Positions 9,185 through 15,910 of a DNA stretch of 64,000 nt are shown in pieces. The position numbers and the translations under genes were made by a program. Positions within the stretch are counted from its first letter, which is position 1. The number at the start of each line of letters is the position of its first letter. The stretch is from positions 1-64,000 of the forward strand of contig NZ_DIHC01000031.1 of NCBI RefSeq assembly GCF_002419965.1, given 5' to 3'. The notes under the pieces are model-generated. The model was not told the DNA's origin, did no database searches, and saw only the letters and a program-made list of their open reading frames with translations. This DNA comes from Pseudomonas sp. UBA5706. Its GTDB lineage: Bacteria > Pseudomonadota > Gammaproteobacteria > Pseudomonadales > Pseudomonadaceae.

Positions 9185-9607
9185 TCAGCCCAGCTCGATG
9201 ATTTCGTAATCGTGGGTAATCTCAACACCCGCATTGCCCAGCATGATCGAAGCCGAACAGTATTTTTCAGCCGACAACTCGATAGCGCGTTTGACCTGGG
9301 TCTCTTTCAAACCGCGCCCCTTGACCACGAAGTGCAGATGGATCTTGGTGAACACCTTGGGATCTTCGGCGGCGCGCTCGGCTTCAACAAAAGCTTCGCA
9401 GCTTTCGATTGGCTGACGAGCCTTCTTCAGAATGCTGACGACATCGAAGTTACTGCAACCGCCAAGGCCAATCAGCAGCATTTCCATCGGGCGCACACCC
9501 AGGTTGCGACCGCCGCTCTCCGGTGGGCCGTCCATCACAACGACGTGACCGCTGCCCGACTCGCCGAGGAACATGGCTTCACCCGCCCACTGAATACGCG
9601 CTTTCAT
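9185..9607 (-). CDS. OsmC family peroxiredoxin-like protein (YhfA type)
   Basis: This 140-residue OsmC-fold protein may reduce organic peroxides or related compounds. The two expected cysteines are visible in GLGGCSNFDV and KYCSASIML. It corresponds to the short YhfA/OsmC subgroup found next to vfr/crp in gamma-proteobacteria. It is divergent from vfr, with about 208 bp between the starts that would hold both promoters. Confidence 0.85.
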   Translation of the reverse strand: MKARIQWAGEAMFLGESGSGHVVVMDGPPESGGRNLGVRPMEMLLIGLGGCSNFDVVSILKKARQPIESCEAFVEAERAAEDPKVFTKIHLHFVVKGRGLKETQVKRAIELSAEKYCSASIMLGNAGVEITHDYEIIELG

Positions 9608-9815
9608 CCCCAGGACTCCACTGCTTGAAAAAAGGCGGCCAGCTTAGCACAGGGTCCAGCTGTCGCTGAATGAACCGAAATAGCCGGGAAACGACAGAAA
9701 TGTAGGAAATGTCTGAAAAAATGGCGAATACCCGCTGCCGAATGACGACAAATCGGAAATACTGCCGATACCTATGAGAATGCCCCAGGGCGCAGTTTTT
9801 TAACGGGATACACCC

Positions 9816-10460
9816 ATGGTTGCCATGACCCCACCGAACAAAGCGAAACTGCTCGACAAACTGCTTCCCCACGCACAAAGAAAACGCTGCGCCGCCAAGA
9901 GCAACATCATTTGCGCCGGTGAACAATCAGAATCGCTGTACCTGATCATCAAAGGATCGGTCACGATCCTGATCGAGGATACCGACGGCCGTGAGATGAT
10001 CGTTGCCTACCTCAACAGTGGCGACTTCTTTGGCGAACTGGGGCTCTTCCAGCAAGCGAGCATCAGCTCGGAGCGCAGTGCCTGGGTTCGCGCCAAAACC
10101 GAGTGCGACGTGGCCGAAATCAGCTATGCCAAATTCCGCGAACTGAGCCTGCATGATCCTGAGCTTATGTATGCAGTGGGGGGCCAGATGGCCGAACGCC
10201 TGCGTAATACCACGCGCAAGGTTGGCGATCTGGCCTTTCTGGATGTGACCGGTCGGGTGGCCCGCAGCCTGCTGGACCTGTGCAAACAACCCGACGCAAT
10301 GACTCACCCGGACGGTATGCAGATCAAGATCACGCGGCAGGAAATCGGCCGAATCGTGGGCTGCTCACGGGAGATGGTAGGCCGTGTGCTCAAGTCGCTG
10401 GAAGAACAGAAGCTGGTACACGTGCGCGGTAAGACGATGGTGGTGTTTGGCACGCGCTGA
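9816..10460 (+). CDS. vfr: cAMP-regulatory protein Vfr (CRP family)
   Basis: This cAMP-responsive global regulator has 214 residues. The N-terminal cyclic-nucleotide domain includes GDFFGELGLF and ERSAWVRAKTECDVAEI, which contact cAMP. The C-terminal winged helix has the recognition segment ITRQEIGRIVGCSREMVGRVL, identical to P. aeruginosa Vfr as I remember it. Vfr controls virulence and quorum-sensing genes in P. aeruginosa; its regulon in this organism is not visible here. The gene ends 5 bp before the convergent ligase-like gene. Confidence 0.95.
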   Translation: MVAMTPPNKAKLLDKLLPHAQRKRCAAKSNIICAGEQSESLYLIIKGSVTILIEDTDGREMIVAYLNSGDFFGELGLFQQASISSERSAWVRAKTECDVAEISYAKFRELSLHDPELMYAVGGQMAERLRNTTRKVGDLAFLDVTGRVARSLLDLCKQPDAMTHPDGMQIKITRQEIGRIVGCSREMVGRVLKSLEEQKLVHVRGKTMVVFGTR

Positions 10461-10465
10461 AAAAA

Positions 10466-11167
10466 CTACAGCCGGGCGAAGATCTCAGCGTAGCGCTCAC
10501 TCAATCGCTCGAGAAATTGCGTTGCGGGGAATAGTTCGTGCAAGGCGATGTGGCTCTCGGCGCGGCAACGCTGATCAAGCTCGCACAGCTGATTAAAGCG
10601 GTTTACCGCATTGACCATCTCGACTCGCTCGTTATCCAGCAGCATTGCACCATGGGCCAACACCACCGGCCGCTGCCCACCCTGACTCTGGCGCCAGCGT
10701 TGCGCAGTACCGACCATCTTGCGGCCATTGAGATTGACGTTGAAGCGGCCGTCGCAGAATGCCCCTTCGACCTCACCTAACGAAGCAACGCCGCCCAGTT
10801 CGTTCAATACATCAAGCATCGGCTGACACAGACGCATGTAGGCCTTCTCAATGCGATCGCGATCCAGGTCCGATTTGGGTTGCACATAAACCAGCGCGAC
10901 ATTGACGGTCGCGGGTGATTGGGGAACCGGCTCGCCGCCGCTTTCACGCAGCAGCACCGGCCAGCCCATATCGATCAGGGTTTCACTGGCTTCAGTGAAG
11001 CCCTCAAGGCGACTGAGGCGACGCGGCATGACCAGCGCATGGTCGTTGGGTCGCCAGAACAGCAACCCGTAATCAGCCTCGGCGGCGCAGACCGCGGCCA
11101 ACAGATCCTGTTCTGCCTTGAGGCCTTCTTTTACGCATGTGTCGATCAGCTGATGGGTCACGCGCAA
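10466..11167 (-). CDS. Lipoate-protein ligase A family protein
   Basis: This 233-residue protein has the biotin/lipoate ligase fold. Recognisable segments are RESGGEPVPQSPATVNVALVY, in the position of the substrate loop, and FNVNLNGRKMVGTAQRW, which matches the lipoate-ligase motif around the active lysine. It lies 34 bp behind trpC on the same strand and may be read from the trp operon. True ligase activity, as against a divergent paralogue, cannot be decided from the sequence. Confidence 0.75.
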   Translation of the reverse strand: MRVTHQLIDTCVKEGLKAEQDLLAAVCAAEADYGLLFWRPNDHALVMPRRLSRLEGFTEASETLIDMGWPVLLRESGGEPVPQSPATVNVALVYVQPKSDLDRDRIEKAYMRLCQPMLDVLNELGGVASLGEVEGAFCDGRFNVNLNGRKMVGTAQRWRQSQGGQRPVVLAHGAMLLDNERVEMVNAVNRFNQLCELDQRCRAESHIALHELFPATQFLERLSERYAEIFARL

Positions 11168-11201
11168 TCCCTGTGGCGATTCATCTGTGGCGGCTCAAAG
11201 A

Positions 11202-12041
11202 TTAATCCAGCGTGCTGGATTTGATTGCCGCCGGCCCCTTCTCCGGGAAGAACAGGCGCTGCAATTCCACGCCCGGTTTTTCGGCGCGCATAAACGCTTC
11301 GCCGACTAGAAAGGAATACACGTCGCTGATTTCCATCAGTTCGACATCGGCACGATTGAGGATGCCGCTTTCGGTGATCACCAGACGATCGCCTGGAATA
11401 CGGGGCAGCAGGTCTAGCGTGGTGTCCAGACTCACTTCAAAGGTGTGCAAATTACGATTATTGATGCCCACCAGTCGCGTATCGAGGGTTTTGAGTGCGC
11501 GCTCCAGCTCTTCGCCATCGTGTACTTCGACCAGCACATCAAGCTTATTGGCCTTCGCGACGGCGGCCAGTTCGGCCATCTGCACGTCGTCCAGCGCCGA
11601 TACGATCAGCAGGATGCAGTCGGCGCCTAATGCACGCGCTTCGACCACCTGATAGGGATCGATCATGAAGTCCTTGCGAATCACCGGCAGCTTGCAGGCG
11701 CCACGGGCTTCTTTCAGATAGGCGTCGGCGCCCTGAAAGAAATCGATGTCGGTCAGCACGGAAAGGCAGGTCGCCCCGCCAGCCTCGTAACTCTTGGCAA
11801 TTTCGGCAGGATGGAAGTTTTCGCGGATCACGCCTTTGCTCGGCGAAGCCTTCTTGATCTCGGCAATTACCGCCGGTTGCTTGCGCTTGGCCTGATTAAT
11901 CAGTGCCTGCGCAAAACCGCGCGGCGCGTCGGCGGCGGCAACCAGGGCTTCCAGTTCGGACAAGCTGACGCTGGCGCGGCGCGCAGCGACCTCTTCGGCC
12001 TTACGGGCCAGAATCTTTTCCAGTACCGTCGGCACACTCAT
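11202..12041 (-). CDS. trpC: Indole-3-glycerol phosphate synthase
   Basis: TrpC closes the indole ring from CdRP in tryptophan synthesis. It is a 279-residue TIM barrel with the catalytic lysine in VIAEIKKASPSKG and conserved NNRNLHTFEV and VITESGI segments. Its ATG overlaps the stop of trpD (ATGA), so translation is coupled in the trpGDC operon. No fused TrpF domain is present, as usual in pseudomonads. Confidence 0.97.
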   Translation of the reverse strand: MSVPTVLEKILARKAEEVAARRASVSLSELEALVAAADAPRGFAQALINQAKRKQPAVIAEIKKASPSKGVIRENFHPAEIAKSYEAGGATCLSVLTDIDFFQGADAYLKEARGACKLPVIRKDFMIDPYQVVEARALGADCILLIVSALDDVQMAELAAVAKANKLDVLVEVHDGEELERALKTLDTRLVGINNRNLHTFEVSLDTTLDLLPRIPGDRLVITESGILNRADVELMEISDVYSFLVGEAFMRAEKPGVELQRLFFPEKGPAAIKSSTLD

Positions 12042-13087
12042 CCTTCATTCTCCTGTTTGAATACCGCTGTAAAAGCGCCCAACTCTTCCAGTTTTTCGCG
12101 AGCCAGGCCGGTATGCAGTGCATCGTGGGCCAGTTCCACACCCTCCTTCAACGTTGAAGCGTGGTCTGCAGCATAGAGCGCCGCGCCGGCGTTGAGCACG
12201 ATCATTTCGGCAGCTTTCTGACCGTTCTCGGTCTTGCGGCGGCCCAGCGCGTCGCGAATCAAATCAAGAGATTGTTGCGGACTGTCGACCACCAGACCGA
12301 ACAGGCTCTGGCTTTTCATGCCCAGATCTTCGGGCTGTACCCAGTATTCGATGACTTCGCCGTTTTTCAGTTCTGCGACGAAGGTTGGCGCGGCCAGGCT
12401 GAATTCGTCCAGGCCGTCCTGGGAATGAACCACCAATACATGTTTGCTGCCCAGACGCAATAAAACCTCAGCCAGCGGACGGCACAGGGCCTGATTGAAC
12501 ACGCCGACCACCTGATGCTTCACGCCGGCCGGATTGGTCAACGGGCCGAGCATGTTGAACAGGGTGCGCAGTCCCAGATCCTTACGCGGGCCTGCAGCGT
12601 GTTTCATCGCCTGATGGTGGGTTTGGGCAAACATAAAGCCGATGCCAACGCTGTCGATGCAGCGCGCCACCTGCACCGGCGTCAGGTTCAGATACACCCC
12701 AGCCGCTTCGAGCAGATCGGCACTGCCACTTTTGCCCGAAACCGCGCGGTTGCCGTGTTTGGCCACCGTGCAGCCGGCTGCGGCAATGACCAGCGACGCC
12801 GCCGTGGATACGTTGAAGATATTCGCGCCGTCGCCGCCAGTACCGACGATATCAACAACCCGATCCAGGGTATTGAGTTCGACGTGATCGGCCAGCTCGC
12901 GCATGACCGACACAGCACCGACAATCTCGTCGATCGTCTCGCTCTTCATGCGCATGCCCATCAGGAACGCGCCGATCTGCGCCTGCGTGCATTGGCCGGT
13001 CATGATTTCACGCATGACGTCACGCATTTCGTCGGTGCTCAGGTCCAGTTGATTTACAACCCGGCCCAGCGCCGTCTTGATATCCAT
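12038..13087 (-). CDS. trpD: Anthranilate phosphoribosyltransferase
   Basis: TrpD transfers phosphoribose from PRPP to anthranilate. The protein of 349 residues shows the PRPP-binding DIVGTGGDGANIFNVST, KHGNRAVSGKSGSADLLEA and NPAGVKHQVVG motifs. The family start is MDIKTAL at 13087; a second ATG two codons upstream (13093) has the better spaced AGGG ribosome site, so either may be used. It is coupled to trpC and follows trpG with an 18-bp gap. Confidence 0.97.
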   Translation of the reverse strand: MDIKTALGRVVNQLDLSTDEMRDVMREIMTGQCTQAQIGAFLMGMRMKSETIDEIVGAVSVMRELADHVELNTLDRVVDIVGTGGDGANIFNVSTAASLVIAAAGCTVAKHGNRAVSGKSGSADLLEAAGVYLNLTPVQVARCIDSVGIGFMFAQTHHQAMKHAAGPRKDLGLRTLFNMLGPLTNPAGVKHQVVGVFNQALCRPLAEVLLRLGSKHVLVVHSQDGLDEFSLAAPTFVAELKNGEVIEYWVQPEDLGMKSQSLFGLVVDSPQQSLDLIRDALGRRKTENGQKAAEMIVLNAGAALYAADHASTLKEGVELAHDALHTGLAREKLEELGAFTAVFKQENEG

Positions 13088-13105
13088 TGCCATATCGAAG
13101 TGCCC

Positions 13106-13705
13106 TTAACCCTGACGAGTGCCGCCGGTCTGCTTGAGGAAGTTGACGAACAGCTCGTGGCCCTGCTCGGAGAGAATCGACTCGGGGTGAAATTGCACGC
13201 CCTCGACATTCAACGTCTTGTGACGCAGGCCCATTATTTCATCGACCGAGCCGTCTTCGAGCTGAGTCCATGCGGTCATTTCCAGGCATTCGGGCAACGT
13301 TTCGCGCTTGACCACCAGCGAGTGATAGCGGGTCACCGTCAATGGATGATTCAACCCTTCGAAAACGCCTTTGTCTTCATGGATCAGCTCGCTGGTCTTG
13401 CCGTGCATCACCTGGCGGGCGCGTACCACATCGCCACCGAATGCCTGGCCGATGGACTGATGGCCCAGGCACACGCCCAGCACCGGCAGCTTGCCAGCGA
13501 AATGTTTGATCACATCGATGGACACACCGGCTTCGTTCGGCGTGCATGGGCCAGGGGAAACCACAATGCGCTCGGGTTTCAGGGCCTCGATTTCGGCGAC
13601 GGTCATCTCATCGTTGCGAATCACTTTGACGTCGGCGCCCAATTCGCCCAGGTACTGCACGACGTTGTAGGTGAAAGAGTCATAGTTATCGATCATCAGC
13701 AGCAT
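13106..13705 (-). CDS. trpG: Anthranilate synthase glutamine amidotransferase component
   Basis: TrpG supplies ammonia from glutamine to TrpE for anthranilate formation. The protein of 199 residues has the class I amidotransferase cysteine in LGVCLGHQSIGQAFGG and the His-Glu pair in GVQFHPES. The canonical start MLLMIDNYDSF is at 13705; an in-frame GTG three codons upstream is also possible. The first codons coincide with the prophage attachment core, so promoter, leader and ribosome site now come from prophage DNA. A duplicate of the first nine codons is stranded at 53442-53467. Confidence 0.96.
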   Translation of the reverse strand: MLLMIDNYDSFTYNVVQYLGELGADVKVIRNDEMTVAEIEALKPERIVVSPGPCTPNEAGVSIDVIKHFAGKLPVLGVCLGHQSIGQAFGGDVVRARQVMHGKTSELIHEDKGVFEGLNHPLTVTRYHSLVVKRETLPECLEMTAWTQLEDGSVDEIMGLRHKTLNVEGVQFHPESILSEQGHELFVNFLKQTGGTRQG

Positions 13706-13708
13706 TTT
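13683..13708. other. attL core
   Basis: These 26 bp spanning the start codon and first codons of trpG are identical to 53442-53467. Beyond the core the two flanks diverge, and on the trpG side only this copy continues into the intact gene. Confidence 0.85.
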
Positions 13709-13759
13709 TGACACAACCTCTTGAATTTACTGACATTTATTCAAGTCTTCCTGATTTGG

Positions 13760-13778
13760 TACCCGCTGCAATACCCGC
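13760..13778 (+). other. Putative integrase arm sites, left
   Basis: TACCCGCTGCAATACCCGC holds two direct copies of TACCCGC with 12-bp period. The same arrangement (TACCCGCAACCATACCCGC) lies beside the other end at 53310-53328. This pairing is what integrase arm-binding sites of attP would look like and marks the DNA inside the left core as phage-derived. Confidence 0.6.
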
Positions 13779-13869
13779 TTTTCGAAACACTGGACAGCGC
13801 TTCGCCTGCGGCATGTACTCGGGTCGGAAGACAGGTGTTGCGAGGCCGGGCAGCCCGGCAGGGGAATAG

Positions 13870-13938
13870 TCAGGCGCGCCAACGCCAACGGGCGTGAGCC
13901 TTGATTACGCGCATCAGGAGTTTGCTGACAATCGTCAC
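13870..13938 (-). CDS. Phage-side trp leader peptide upstream of trpG
   Basis: This short ORF of 22 codons starts with GTG (an in-frame TGA lies just upstream) and ends MRVIKAHARWRWRA, with two Trp codons separated by one Arg codon. Attenuation of trpE and trpGDC by Trp-codon leader peptides is reported for pseudomonads. The stop is followed at once by a hairpin (GCCGGG-CTG-CCCGGC, 13841-13855). Nearly the same peptide end is encoded at 53625 and by the end of gph. I infer it is the working trpGDC leader, although it lies on the prophage side of attL. Confidence 0.7.
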   Translation of the reverse strand: MTIVSKLLMRVIKAHARWRWRA

Positions 13939-13965
13939 GGGGGAGTCTCATCTATACGTTTTGGG

Positions 13966-13994
13966 ACATTAACGCACAGGCCCACCTCGTGCAA
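13966..13994 (-). promoter_or_regulatory. Predicted sigma70 promoter for the trpG leader (prophage copy)
   Basis: On the minus strand TTGCAC (13989-13994) and TAATGT (13966-13971) are separated by 17 bp, 28 bp before the leader ORF. The homologous element at 53722-53750 keeps the same spacing with changed bases, which argues that it is functional. Confidence 0.6.
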
Positions 13995-14118
13995 TATCAT
14001 TGTACGATAGAAAAGCGCCATGAAATCCGGTCAGTGGGGCACTACGAAAGCGTATCAGAACGGCAGCGGGGAAAACTCGACCGCCCGACTCACCAAGGAT
14101 CGCCCAGCTGGAAGCCTA

Positions 14119-14643
14119 ATGGAAAACTACAAATTCTTGTACGAACTCTCACGGAAAGCGCTAGACGAGGAACTTGATCGATACAAAAAGCTGGACGAAA
14201 AAGCGAGTCGATTCGTCAGTATCTTGAGCGTCAGCATCGTTGGTTTTACAGCGTTGATCAATGCAGCAGCTCCTAAAATCCTCCCCATCAGCTCAGCCGG
14301 GCTGGCGGCATGGACCTTTATAGTTTTGGCAGTGCTCACCCTGCTGACGTTTTTCTCTGCCTGGCTAAGGATTTTCAGCAGCATCAAACTGGCTGACTCT
14401 CCCCGTGTCCATATAGATGAAGAGACGATCCACCTGGCGGCCACAGAAGACCTAATAACGATGTACGATTCCTTAGCTGGCTCATGCCAGGCCGCGACAC
14501 TAGCTGCGCGGGGCGAACTTAAGAAAAAGACTGCCTGCCTTACGGGTGCCTACAAAGAGATTAGGTTTTCCACGTACCTACTATGTGCCTCAATTGGGGT
14601 ATATTTCTGGATCGCTGCCATGCCAATAGGAGTAGTCAAATGA
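14119..14643 (+). CDS. Predicted membrane protein of unknown function
   Basis: I do not recognise this 174-residue protein by name. The N-terminal third is charged and helical (YELSRKALDEELDRYKKLDEKASRF). Two adjacent membrane segments follow at about residues 38-57 and 65-85, then a cytosolic region, then a third segment near the C terminus (YLLCASIGVYFWIAAMPIG). This helix-plus-paired-TM layout is seen in several bacterial defence-island membrane effectors, but that is only a resemblance. ATG 14119 has GGAAG upstream, and longer in-frame starts lack one. The gene lies next to attL in the accessory zone, a typical place for lysogeny-expressed genes, and its stop overlaps the next small ORF. 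Confidence 0.65.
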   Translation: MENYKFLYELSRKALDEELDRYKKLDEKASRFVSILSVSIVGFTALINAAAPKILPISSAGLAAWTFIVLAVLTLLTFFSAWLRIFSSIKLADSPRVHIDEETIHLAATEDLITMYDSLAGSCQAATLAARGELKKKTACLTGAYKEIRFSTYLLCASIGVYFWIAAMPIGVVK

Positions 14644-14759
14644 CCGAAAGTAAAGAGCCGTCAAACGCAACCAAACCTGTCGATAGGCCGAAGCCAAATC
14701 CCGAGGCCAAAAAACCACCTGTCGTTATGGTCCTTGAAAATCTGCACAGAAAAAAATGA
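14640..14759 (+). CDS. Small Pro/Lys-rich peptide coupled to the membrane gene
   Basis: This 39-codon ORF starts in the ATGA overlap with the stop of the preceding membrane gene. The product is rich in Pro, Lys and Asn (KPVDRPKPNPEAKKPP), with no membrane segment or known motif. Stop-start coupling argues that it is translated, possibly as partner of the membrane protein. There is no other support. Confidence 0.4.
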   Translation: MTESKEPSNATKPVDRPKPNPEAKKPPVVMVLENLHRKK

Positions 14760-14777
14760 CCCCTACCCTTGTTACCC

Positions 14778-14826
14778 GCTTCCCAAGCAGCTGATAACGA
14801 GGGTTCGATTCCCTTCACCTGCTCCA
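14778..14826 (+). pseudogene. 3' fragment of a tRNA-Gly(CCC)
   Basis: The segment contains an anticodon loop TTCCCAA, a consistent T arm (GAGGG-TTCGATT-CCCTT), the 3' acceptor strand CACCTGC and a terminal TCCA, as in tRNA-Gly. The D arm and the 5' acceptor strand are absent upstream, and the anticodon stem does not pair. Such 3' tRNA ends are left by elements that integrate into tRNA genes. It is the only recognisable content of 14760-15062. Confidence 0.7.
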
Positions 14827-15062
14827 GCATTCTCAGGTGTTTGAGTTACCGCCATCCCTCAGAGGCGGCTGTTTCCCGCTGCAAACCTCTTCTCAGCATC
14901 ATCACATCAGCTACTCCGCTCACCTCTGACCTGCCCGCTCTTTAAATCACGCACTTACGCCATGTCGCTGACCGCTCAAAAAGCTTAACAATAGTGCAAC
15001 CGCTGGAAAGCGGCTCAATGGCATCTATGCTGTGAGTAACATCAAAACCTGGAGCATACGAG

Positions 15063-15260
15063 ATGGCACGCTCAGAGAACGATCTATGCGCATGGACGGT
15101 GGATTGGTCAGTAGCGGAAGGAAAATTGACCTGCACGACGTGCGGGAAAAGCGAGATCGCCGGAAATCCCGAAGTCGCGTTCGAGCACGTTAGCCCTTGC
15201 CAAGGCGATAGATACCCATGGGTAAGACTTCATGACTCGTTAGACCGGCAGCGGGGTTGA
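15063..15260 (+). CDS. Small hypothetical protein with CxxC motif
   Basis: A 65-residue protein with good start signals (GGAG 8 bases before the ATG). It contains LTCTTCGKSE and a further cysteine in VSPCQGD, so it may bind a metal. No family was recognised. It sits in the accessory zone between the tRNA fragment and the NACHT gene. Confidence 0.5.
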   Translation: MARSENDLCAWTVDWSVAEGKLTCTTCGKSEIAGNPEVAFEHVSPCQGDRYPWVRLHDSLDRQRG

Positions 15261-15507
15261 CTGAAGGAGCTGATTGATAGGGATTTGAACCCGACCGGCT
15301 CGCATCACTGCCCGCCATGGACAGCATTCATCAGAGTTTTCAACGCCTTTTCAAGGTCAGATACGGCGCTAACCGGCCTCGGTTTTGCCCTAAGATTTTA
15401 TGACGACTTGGCGATCCTTCTGTGATCATAACACTTCGGACTTCTCAGGCAGCGGAAACTGTCGAAAGCTGAAGGCTTCTCTCGCCTTTTTAGCTTAAGT
15501 GGTGGAG

Positions 15508-15702
15508 CTAATGAACTCGCACGTCCGCCACGTCAAGAATTCTGCCATCACGCAACAAAATCTGAGGCGTCCGACGATAGCCCCCGTTTTGAATATTCAT
15601 TGTCGATCTAGAATCCAGCGTCCCCCTCAGCTCGTAGACCGAATAACCTTCGGGGGTTTCACCGATTTTTTTGAGTGGAACGCTCGTAGAATCTTTACGC
15701 AT
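15508..15702 (-). CDS. Small hypothetical protein
   Basis: A 64-residue product starting MRKDSTSVPLKK and ending ILLRDGRILDVADVRVH. The start is set by a strong GGAGGGAG ribosome site just upstream of ATG 15702; the longer in-frame reading has none. No motif or membrane segment is seen. The gene lies downstream of, and on the same strand as, the NACHT gene but about 200 bp away. Function unknown. Confidence 0.5.
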   Translation of the reverse strand: MRKDSTSVPLKKIGETPEGYSVYELRGTLDSRSTMNIQNGGYRRTPQILLRDGRILDVADVRVH

Positions 15703-15910
15703 AGCTCCCTCCGCAGTCAATGTAACACCACTTTTACCCGCGAGAGATGATCGTAGGCAAGCTGCAGCCTCAGATTTGGGGGATCTTGGGGAACAGGTCC
15801 ACAACCAAAAGCGACAAGCCGGTGATCGTGGATCCATAAAAGGTGAAGCTCGGAGCGTTTGAACCGACTTCGCATTCACGATTTAAAAACAGACACCGAA
15901 AATTATAACC

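Noticed and set aside
12515..13711. Plus-strand ORF opposite trpD and trpG
   Set aside because: Both genes on the other strand are certain; the antisense frame has no family resemblance or ribosome site.
15275..15330. tRNA-like T arm (GGTTCAAATC in reverse)
   Set aside because: No acceptor or anticodon stem could be folded around it, unlike the fragment at 14778.
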